Shown here in pieces: positions 1-4,914 of a stretch of 8,547 nucleotides of DNA. This stretch comes from an uncultured Desulfobacterales bacterium (lineage in GTDB: Bacteria; Desulfobacterota; Desulfobacteria; Desulfobacterales; JAFDCJ01): positions 1 to 8,547 of the forward strand of contig CALZJV010000667.1 in NCBI GenBank assembly GCA_945787595.1, in the 5' to 3' direction. A model generated the notes under the pieces. It did no database searches. It saw nothing but the letters and a program-made list of their open reading frames with translations, and was not told the DNA's origin. Numbering within the stretch: the first letter of the stretch is position 1; each line of letters starts with the position of its first letter. The position numbers were made by a program, and so were the translations under genes.

Positions 1-10
1 ACAATTTTCT

Positions 11-84
11 GACAGGATCAACAGGATGGACAGGATAAATATACTAAACCAAAAAAAAATCCTGATAATCCTGTAAATCCTGTC
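11..84. repeat. CAGGAT iteron inverted repeat (hairpin)
   Basis: Three roughly 9-bp units built on ACAGGAT (11-36) are mirrored by three ATCCTGT-type units (59-84), separated by a 22-nt A-rich spacer. The arms agree at 21 of 26 positions, so the block can fold into one long hairpin. Hairpins of this wording are, to my recollection, scattered through many deltaproteobacterial genomes between genes. Function is unknown: it could be a mobile palindromic repeat or a transcript-end structure for a gene to the left of the window. The structure is seen directly; the family assignment is from memory. Confidence 0.7.
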
Positions 85-225
85 GAAATAAATGAAGTTA
101 GAGGACGGAAGCTAGATGCCAGTCGATTTTGGATTTCGGAATAATTGCTCTCAGAGCTCTGGATTAACTTAAGCGTTGATGGACGGAGATGATTTAACTA
201 TTATCCAATTTAAAATTTACTTGAT
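85..225. other. Intergenic, no gene seen
   Basis: This AT-rich stretch has no convincing reading frame. The only small structure noted is the perfect 10-bp palindrome CAGAGCTCTG near 154-163. It separates the hairpin from the promoter-like sequence of the acetyltransferase. Confidence 0.5.
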
Positions 226-255
226 TTGACAACCGCCGAGAATGATATCTGTAAT
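226..255 (+). promoter_or_regulatory. Candidate sigma-70 promoter for the GNAT gene
   Basis: A perfect -35 hexamer TTGACA (226-231) is followed after 18 nt by TGTAAT (250-255), one mismatch from the -10 consensus. Transcription would begin near 262, leaving a leader of about 100 nt before the ATG at 361. The same TTG could be read as an upstream start codon of the open frame, but the promoter reading explains the sequence better. Based on consensus match only. Confidence 0.4.
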
Positions 256-360
256 TTTAGGATTTTGCATATAGTCTCAATATATCCGCTACACACAGCC
301 AGAAAGCAGGCTACTATCATCAAACAGAAAAAAGTCGCTTTAGGTGGTTGGTACACAATA

Positions 361-846
361 ATGAATATCACATTTAGGCAATTTAGAACGGATGATTTAT
401 TATTATACGAGAATTGGCGTAATGAAATAAACGCACATCATCACATGTCGAATTTCTATCCACCGCAATTCAATGGTGAAATCGTAACAATTTCTAACCT
501 GTATGTGTGGTATGTAATCTTAGTAGATGGTACAGATGTGGGCACGATTTGGTTTGAAAAAGGAAAATTACACGACTCGATAGTCTCACTTGGAATTATG
601 ATAGGCCATCCTGATAAACTCGGGATTGGACTTGGACAACAAGTTATTCCTCTGGCTATTGAATTGGCACACACGAAACTCAAATTTGAAGGAATTCAAC
701 TGCGTGTGAGGAAAACTAATTTACGAGCAATCGGTTGTTATAAAAAATGTGGTTTCAGCATAATAGGTGAAGGAACCTATATAAATAAAAAAGGCGAAGA
801 AATCACATTTTTTGAAATGCATATGCAATCTGATCAGGTTAAATAG
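361..846 (+). CDS. GNAT-family N-acetyltransferase (RimJ/RimL-like)
   Basis: This is a predicted cytoplasmic acetyltransferase of 161 residues that would transfer an acetyl group from acetyl-CoA to an amine; the substrate is not identifiable. The acetyl-CoA pyrophosphate loop is visible as KLGIGLG (residues 86-92) after the strand LGIMIG. The later motif with N-x-RAIGCYKKCGF (about 119-132) is the usual motif-B helix and turn. The length fits a single-domain GNAT. The frame is open back to a TTG at 226, but those 45 extra residues are not GNAT-like and overlap a promoter-like sequence, so the ATG at 361 is preferred; the only Shine-Dalgarno candidate (AGGTGG, 342-347) is weak and far away. 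The gene is clearly more AT-rich than the genes to its right, which hints at separate acquisition. Family confidence is high, function low. Confidence 0.82.
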   Translation: MNITFRQFRTDDLLLYENWRNEINAHHHMSNFYPPQFNGEIVTISNLYVWYVILVDGTDVGTIWFEKGKLHDSIVSLGIMIGHPDKLGIGLGQQVIPLAIELAHTKLKFEGIQLRVRKTNLRAIGCYKKCGFSIIGEGTYINKKGEEITFFEMHMQSDQVK

Positions 847-1054
847 GATTACTGCAAAACTTCCACATAACTCCAACATATACAAACTTTGACAGGCTCC
901 TGAAAATTTGCGATATCATTTTTTCAATCGAAGACCTTACTCGCTTTTCAATTATGTCAGCTCTAGTATAGGTCAGGCCAACTAAAACCACTCGACGATT
1001 AAAACCATCTTCGCGAACTGAGCCATCACAACGATCTAAACGAATATAGGGACC
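839..1054 (-). other. Open minus-strand frame, possible gene remnant
   Basis: A frame of 71 sense codons stays open on the minus strand, ending with a TAA at 839-841 that overlaps the convergent acetyltransferase stop by a few bases. Its conceptual translation includes DRCDGSVREDGFNRRVVLVG and later IEKMISQIF, with a protein-like mix of residues. There is no ATG near the front; the first plausible start (GTG) would give only about 50 residues, and I see no ribosome binding site. I do not recognise a family. It may be the C-terminal scrap of a lost gene, or chance. Apart from this frame, 847-1081 holds only a TTGACA at 889-894 without a good -10 partner. Confidence 0.25.
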
Positions 1055-1066
1055 CTAACGAACTCC

Positions 1067-1072
1067 AGAAGG
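1067..1072 (+). promoter_or_regulatory. Ribosome binding site of the BKACE gene
   Basis: AGAAGG lies 9 nt before the ATG at 1082. It supports that start over any later in-frame ATG. Confidence 0.55.
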
Positions 1073-1081
1073 CAGAAAAAT

Positions 1082-1915
1082 ATGGATACAATAAAAAATC
1101 GAAAAATCATTGTTGCGGTGGCTCCGGTCGGGAAGGACATTAAACCGCCGTCGATCAATCCCCTGACTCCGGAAGAAGTTGCCCGGGAGGTTATTGACTG
1201 CACCCGTGTCGGCGCAAGCTTTGTCCATTTGCATGTACGCGATGACCAAGGCAACCAGACCGAAGATTTAACCCGGTTTTCACGCACCCTTGATTTGATC
1301 AGAGAATCATCGGACATTATCATCCAGGGATCCACCGGGGGGTTGTCGCAGCTTTCCCTGGAAGAGCGATGTGTGGCCCTGAATGATCCCCGGGTTGAGG
1401 TGGCCTCCCTCAACATGGGATCGGTAAATTTCAGCGAAGATGTCTATATCAACCGTTTGCCTGATATCCGCTACTGGGCCCGCCGGATGGAAGAAACCAA
1501 TGTCATTCCCGAATTGGAGATATTTGAAGCCGGAATGTTGACAGCCGTAACCAGACTGCTGCAAGAAAGAGTGTTGAAACCTCCGTTTGCATATGGATTT
1601 TGTTTGGGGTTTCATTGGGCCCTGCCGGCCGACCCCAACAGCCTGTTTTTCTTAAAATCGAGTTTAACCGAAGGTGCTCCCTGGGGTGTTGTTCATGAAA
1701 GCATGCAGGACTTTTCATTGCTGGCCACGGCCATTGGCATGGGTGCCGCTGCCATTCGGGTTGGATTTGAAGATAGTGTATATTATGCACCGGGCAAGGC
1801 AGCTGCAACCAACGTGGAGCTTGTTGAAAAAATCGTTTCCCTCATCCATCAAATCGGCTATGAAGTTGCGACGCCGGTGGAAGCACGAGAATTGTTAGGG
1901 CTTAAAAAAATATAA
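1082..1915 (+). CDS. Beta-keto acid cleavage enzyme (BKACE, DUF849)
   Basis: This 277-residue protein belongs to the zinc-dependent BKACE family, whose members condense a beta-keto acid with acetyl-CoA to give acetoacetate and a shortened acyl-CoA; the founding member Kce acts in lysine fermentation. The family signature is clear: the metal-binding HLHVRD motif (H49, H51), STGG at 84-87, the PELEIFEAGM segment (143-152), and RVGFED (226-231). In this last motif E230 would be the third zinc ligand, and R226 and D231 are expected active-site residues. Length is normal for the family. By rough alignment the Kce active-site Glu near residue 14 is replaced by Asp19 here (VGKD), so the substrate may not be 3-keto-5-aminohexanoate. 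No other lysine-fermentation genes are in the window. The gene stands alone; its last 11 codons and stop are part of a tandem duplication that leaves the protein intact. Family certain, substrate unknown. Confidence 0.92.
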   Translation: MDTIKNRKIIVAVAPVGKDIKPPSINPLTPEEVAREVIDCTRVGASFVHLHVRDDQGNQTEDLTRFSRTLDLIRESSDIIIQGSTGGLSQLSLEERCVALNDPRVEVASLNMGSVNFSEDVYINRLPDIRYWARRMEETNVIPELEIFEAGMLTAVTRLLQERVLKPPFAYGFCLGFHWALPADPNSLFFLKSSLTEGAPWGVVHESMQDFSLLATAIGMGAAAIRVGFEDSVYYAPGKAAATNVELVEKIVSLIHQIGYEVATPVEARELLGLKKI

Positions 1916-1995
1916 TTGGGACCTTAATTCTACTTTGTAGCACGAGAATTGTTAGGGCTTAAAAAAATATAATTGGGACCTTAATTCTACTTTGT
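1882..1995. repeat. Exact 57-bp tandem duplication at gene end
   Basis: Positions 1882-1938 and 1939-1995 are identical over 57 bp. The unit contains the final 11 codons and stop of the BKACE gene plus 23 bp of its 3' flank. Because the first copy keeps its stop codon, the second copy is outside the protein. Perfect identity suggests a recent slippage or unequal-exchange event. No terminator-like hairpin is visible in either copy. Confidence 0.95.
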
Positions 1996-2026
1996 CACAT
2001 TATCCGAGAAAAATATTATATTTGAG

Positions 2027-2151
2027 AAAATGAGCTAAAATTAGAAATGAACTAAAATGAGCTAAAATTGTGGTATTCTGTCAATTTAAAAACAGATAGA
2101 GCGCAGCATCTCATTAACTTTAGGCATTTTAGACAATTTAGTTCATTTTAG
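2027..2151. repeat. MITE-like inverted repeat with TAAAATGARCTAAA units
   Basis: The left side carries two copies of AAAATGAGCTAAAATT (2027-2042 and 2054-2069) and a near copy between them. The right side ends in ACAATTTAGTTCATTTTA (2133-2150), the reverse complement of 2053-2071 with one base of difference. The arms enclose about 60 nt including a GC-richer core (GAGCGCAGC). No coding frame is present. The architecture resembles a small non-autonomous mobile element or an intergenic repeat family, but a single copy in the window cannot prove this. Confidence 0.55.
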
Positions 2152-2208
2152 TCATTCGGTTGTTATGCTATATCAGACTGTTATAAGAAAATGCCGAATT
2201 AAAAATAA

Positions 2209-2384
2209 TTATGACAAAATGGCATCCTTTACCTGCCCTGGAGTGATGGGCAAATCCCGTACCCGCGCGCCGACAGCTTTGGCAATGGCATTGGCTATGG
2301 CGGGCGCCACGACGCTGAGGGCCGGCTCGCCGGCACCTACCGGGTAATAGTCGTTTTCAATTAACCGTACTCCGGTCTCAGGAA
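2209..2384 (-). pseudogene. C-terminal stub of a molybdenum hydroxylase (xanthine dehydrogenase family)
   Basis: The minus strand encodes the last ~50 residues of a molybdopterin-binding large subunit of the xanthine dehydrogenase/aldehyde oxidase family, ending at TAA (2209-2211). The diagnostic text is LIENDYYPVGAGEPAL, then APAIANAIAKAVGARVRDLP. The Glu in GAGEPA corresponds to the family's catalytic glutamate, and the NAI...GARVRDLP ending is the usual C-terminus. The remaining ~700 residues are absent: upstream the frame runs into the end of the ComB-like gene in another register, and the frame stays readable back to about 2384. This is a relic left by a deletion or rearrangement. The opposite-strand frame over this segment is a shadow. 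Confidence 0.8.
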
Positions 2385-3053
2385 AAGCAGATCATTATGA
2401 CTTTTTTCAGCTTTTAAGATGAAATCACAAAGCCCGATGTTTAAACATAGCTCAAAATCTCTTTGCGGGGCCCACTTTACTTCAGGATCAAAAAATACCC
2501 GGGCGGTTTCTGATTCTTTGAGCCGCGTGTATATCTTTTTTCTATCAACTTTATGATGGTTCAGCCGGTCGGCAATATATTTTGCGCAAAGGGAATCCTC
2601 ATCACTGGGTTTGACTGCCCAGGTCCCCATACAAACCAGTGATACTTTTTGAGGCGCCCGTTTTTGGATATAAGCGACGATGGCCTCGGCATTGACGAAG
2701 CTGCCGCTGATTAACTCGTCAGCGCGGCGGGCATTGGCGAAACCCTGGGTGCCGGCAGAAGTGGTTTGAATGACTGTTTTTCCGGAGAATTCGACGGTTT
2801 CAATTTCAGTCGGCGAGTTTCCGTAATCAAATCCCGGCAGCATTTTCCCTTTGCGCTCCCCCATCAGAATATAATCCGGGTTTTCCTTCTTCAGTTGATA
2901 TGCCAGATCGGCATCACCTATCGGAATAACCCCCACGGCGCCGTTACGCACAGCGTAACACGCGGTTGTAAAAGCGCGGAAGACATCGATGATGACAGTC
3001 AGTCCCTGGGCCTGCTTTGCTCCTTCAATTAAATGTAAAATGTCGATATCCAT
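2361..3053 (-). CDS. ComB-family 2-phosphosulfolactate phosphatase-like protein
   Basis: This 230-residue protein has the ComB fold signatures: IIDVFRAFTT (21-30), GERKGKMLPGFDYGNSP (65-81), TTSAGTQG (97-104), GSFVNAEAI (117-125), and VCMG followed by the acidic DED (151-153). Characterised ComB removes phosphate from 2-phosphosulfolactate in coenzyme M synthesis and needs Mg2+. Many bacteria without coenzyme M carry homologues whose substrate is unknown, and no other coenzyme M or sulfolactate genes are visible here. Length matches the family, so the gene seems complete. The ATG at 3053 is supported by GGAGG (plus-strand 3063-3067) 9 nt away. It is isolated and faces away from the plus-strand genes; its stop lies inside the molybdenum hydroxylase relic, so its extreme C-terminus may have been altered by that junction. 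Family confident; specific reaction uncertain. Confidence 0.85.
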   Translation of the reverse strand: MDIDILHLIEGAKQAQGLTVIIDVFRAFTTACYAVRNGAVGVIPIGDADLAYQLKKENPDYILMGERKGKMLPGFDYGNSPTEIETVEFSGKTVIQTTSAGTQGFANARRADELISGSFVNAEAIVAYIQKRAPQKVSLVCMGTWAVKPSDEDSLCAKYIADRLNHHKVDRKKIYTRLKESETARVFFDPEVKWAPQRDFELCLNIGLCDFILKAEKSHNDLLFLRPEYG

Positions 3054-3144
3054 TATAATCAGCCTCCATTGGTGACATATGCCGGTTCAGCCAGACTTTT
3101 ATTGGAATGTAAATTGCCGTCTGAAAACACCATGAATAATGAAC

Positions 3145-3240
3145 TACCCCGCTGCAAGCAACGGGGTATCAATCGGAAAATTTTAGTCGCCCCAAGGGGC
3201 GGGGAATTAAACCCTCGTTCGCCGCAGGCGGATTAAAATT
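3145..3240. repeat. Compound palindromic block
   Basis: Three palindromes follow each other in under 100 bp. The first is TACCCCGCTGC-AA-GCAACGGGGTA (3145-3168), 11-bp arms with one mismatch. The second is CGCCCC-AA-GGGGCG (3188-3201), perfect. The third is CGCC-GCA-GGCG (3220-3230). The second and third are bracketed by AATTTTAGTC (3179-3188) and GATTAAAATT (3231-3240), inverted copies with one mismatch. No T-tract makes a clear intrinsic terminator. The wording feels like an interspersed repeat of Desulfobacterota genomes (memory only). It may be a REP/IS200-type hairpin array or a structured RNA. Confidence 0.6.
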
Positions 3241-3510
3241 AATCTTGCGTTGAGCCTTTGGCCTCATCCAGCACTTTTCGGACGCTGGTAGCAAATTCTG
3301 TTTGCCCAATTTGAGCAGCGAAAGATCATCGTCGACTAAAAGAATGCGCTCATTTCCAGTCGGTAAAACAATGGGTGTTTCGGATTTCTGTTCAATCCGA
3401 ATTTCGTGTGTTCTGCAAGTTTTCCAACTCTATCGGCAAAGAGTTTATTTTCCTTCTTTAACGCAGCTTCCATTTGCTTTTCCTTACGTGGTATCCGGTG
3501 AGGGGTAACA
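3239..3510 (-). pseudogene. Decayed hybrid histidine kinase / response regulator
   Basis: Read on the minus strand, the segment holds scraps of a hybrid sensor kinase in the correct order. About 3301-3405 gives EIRIEQKSETPIVLPTGNE followed directly by RILLVDDDLSLLKLGKQNL, the linker and first strand/helix of a receiver domain with its acidic DDD. After a frame change near 3300, 3239-3300 gives TEFATSVRKVLDEAK and a stop, the typical last helix of the receiver. The middle of the receiver (about 80 residues, including the phospho-Asp) is missing. Further upstream (about 3410-3510) another frame reads KEKQMEAALKKENKLFADRV, which could be a kinase linker helix but is weak. The kinase core is absent. 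The gene is not functional. Confidence 0.7.
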
Positions 3511-3559
3511 CGATTCAATCGGCGAAGTCAAATTCCTCAATTTAATTGTTTAGAGATTT

Positions 3560-3709
3560 ATGATTACCTTAAAAAGCCATCCCCACGCTAAAGTGGAATA
3601 CAAAAAAATCCTTATTGATATTCTTGAACCTGATCCGGTATTTGGCCAGGCTTCTAAACAAGCGTTTCGGCGCTGCCTGCAGGAAGGTTCCGTCATCGCA
3701 TGTGAGTAG
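3560..3709 (+). pseudogene. Truncated VapC/PIN-domain toxin remnant
   Basis: The frame ends after KKILIDILEPDPVFGQAS, KQAFRRCLQEGSVIACE and a TAG. This resembles the first third of VapC ribonucleases, which usually begin ILIDTNVLLDIL...DPVFG and continue ACEVVWAE. Compared with that pattern, four or five residues around the first catalytic Asp seem to be lost (ILID-IL), and the frame breaks right after ACE; the following bases still look like a damaged version of the expected codons. GTG at 3593 is a likelier original start than ATG at 3560. No VapB antitoxin frame is recognisable upstream. The assignment rests on motif recognition only. Confidence 0.5.
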
Positions 3710-3880
3710 GTTAGCCCCAAATCAATCTGGCCCGTTTCTCAAAACTCCCATTTCACCATCCACATGCCTCCCTCTCTCACTCTCTCCCCTACGCCCGGTA
3801 TCCAACATCCGGAATCTGGTACCCAAATCTCAAAAAATACAACTTTTTTACAAACCGATTTACAACTTTTCGGGTCTTTT
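3710..3880. other. Non-coding stretch with pyrimidine-rich tract
   Basis: No supported gene. The notable part is a C/T-rich run at about 3766-3790 (CCTCCCTCTCTCACTCTCTC and onward), followed by AT-rich sequence. Short open frames here have low-complexity translations and no ribosome binding sites. Confidence 0.5.
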
Positions 3881-3932
3881 ATTGTCAGCCACAACGCACT
3901 AGATTGACAATACAAGATTTTCTATCTAAAAA
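3881..3932 (+). promoter_or_regulatory. Candidate promoter and inverted repeat ahead of ppk2
   Basis: TTGACA (3904-3909) is a perfect -35 hexamer; 17 nt further is TAAAAA (3927-3932), a weak -10. The hexamer lies in a perfect 7-bp inverted repeat, ATTGTCA (3881-3887) and TGACAAT (3905-3911), separated by 17 nt, which could be an operator or a chance pairing. It sits about 95 nt upstream of the ppk2 start and is the best promoter candidate for the right-hand gene run. Confidence 0.35.
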
Positions 3933-4010
3933 CGGAATCATTGAATACGTCAATCCGACAATTAGCTTAAACGACAAAGCGATTGGTGCAAAAAACATCA
4001 ACAATTAAGA

Positions 4011-4017
4011 AAGGAGG
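4011..4017 (+). promoter_or_regulatory. Strong ribosome binding site of ppk2
   Basis: AAGGAGG matches the full Shine-Dalgarno core and lies 8 nt before the ATG at 4026. It fixes the start and suggests efficient translation. Confidence 0.85.
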
Positions 4018-4025
4018 CAAACATC

Positions 4026-4877
4026 ATGGCAAAAAAGAAAGAAAAGAAAAAATCCAAGAACAAAAATAAAGCGAATAAAACCTCCCACGAGCACCAAGCC
4101 AAGCTGTCCAGAAATGAGTATGAAGACAAGCTGTCCAAGCTGCATGCCGAGCTGGTTAAGCTGCAGCACTGGGTCAAAGAGAAGGGGCTCAAGATTGTTG
4201 TCATATTCGAGGGGCGTGACGCTGCCGGTAAAGGGGGTGTCATCAAACGGATCACCGAGAGAGTCAGCCCCCGAGTGTTCCGGGTGGAGGCCCTGCCGGC
4301 ACCAACTGAGCGGGAAAAAACCCAGATGTACGGGCAGCGTTATATCCGGCGTTTTCCTGCGGCCGGTGAGGTCGTGCTGTTTGACCGCAGCTGGTACAAC
4401 CGTGCCGGTGTCGAGCGCGTCATGAAGTTTTGCACCAAGGATGAGTATGAGCGTTTCCTGCAGGATACACCGATGTTTGAACGCTGGATGGTTGATTCGG
4501 GCATCCAGCTCATCAAATACTGGTTTGACATCAGCAAGGAGGAACAGGAACGCCGTTTTCAGGACCGCATGGACGATCCAAGAAAAATCTGGAAGCTGAG
4601 CCCCATGGACGTCGAGTCTTTCAAACGCTGGTATGACTACTCCCGTGCGCGGGACGATATGCTTGCCGCCACGAGTAGCGGCTGGGCGCCATGGTATATC
4701 GTTCATGCCGACAACAAGAGGCGTGCAAGGCTTAATTGTATCTCGCATTTACTCAGCCAGATTCCCTATAAAAAGCTGCCACGGGAAAAGGTCGATCTTG
4801 GCAAGCGCGACATGAAGGGCAAGTACGACGATCAGAAATCGATTGCCCAGTTCAAATTTATCCCTGGAAAATATTGA
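4026..4877 (+). CDS. ppk2: Polyphosphate kinase 2 family protein
   Basis: PPK2 enzymes transfer phosphate between inorganic polyphosphate and nucleotides, usually making ATP/GTP from ADP/GDP, or from AMP in other classes; they act in the cytoplasm. This 283-residue protein shows the family P-loop FEGRDAAGKGG (61-71, with K69), the Walker-B-like LFDRSWYNRAGVERVM (118-133), and the lid region EEQERRFQDRMDDPRKIWK (172-190), followed by SPMD and the RWYDYSRARDDML helix. Length and a single kinase domain fit the class I/III-type one-domain form; class cannot be settled by eye. The N-terminus has a strongly basic Lys/Asn-rich tail (residues 2-18), perhaps for polyphosphate or nucleic-acid contact. 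It is followed after 37 nt by the CoA-transferase fusion gene on the same strand, so the two are probably co-transcribed. Assignment is very secure at family level. Confidence 0.95.
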   Translation: MAKKKEKKKSKNKNKANKTSHEHQAKLSRNEYEDKLSKLHAELVKLQHWVKEKGLKIVVIFEGRDAAGKGGVIKRITERVSPRVFRVEALPAPTEREKTQMYGQRYIRRFPAAGEVVLFDRSWYNRAGVERVMKFCTKDEYERFLQDTPMFERWMVDSGIQLIKYWFDISKEEQERRFQDRMDDPRKIWKLSPMDVESFKRWYDYSRARDDMLAATSSGWAPWYIVHADNKRRARLNCISHLLSQIPYKKLPREKVDLGKRDMKGKYDDQKSIAQFKFIPGKY

Positions 4878-4914
4878 CACTCGACTATTGCTCACCAAGC
4901 CTGAGAGGTATGAA

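Noticed and set aside
1036..1416. Minus-strand frame opposite the BKACE gene
   Set aside because: It mirrors a gene with clear family motifs and its own translation resembles nothing; a shadow, like 1307-1615, 1503-1808 and 1674-1898.
2165..2347. Plus-strand 60-codon frame
   Set aside because: It is antisense to the molybdenum hydroxylase stub, whose minus-strand motifs are clear.
1..3240. CRISPR array from the iteron or palindromic repeats
   Set aside because: The units are adjacent or inverted, without regular unique spacers, and no cas gene is present.
3302..3508. Plus-strand frame over the kinase scraps
   Set aside because: The receiver-domain text on the minus strand explains the sequence better.
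3615..3902. 95-codon plus-strand frame
   Set aside because: It runs across the VapC remnant in another frame and then through a pyrimidine-rich tract, with low-complexity translation and no ribosome binding site.
3904..4008. Short TTG-start frame of 34 codons before ppk2
   Set aside because: It overlaps the candidate -35 box, lacks a ribosome binding site and matches nothing I recognise; could be chance.
4005..4748. Long 247-codon minus-strand frame
   Set aside because: It is antisense to ppk2, which has P-loop, Walker-B and lid motifs; its hydrophobic end is the complement of the Lys-rich tail.
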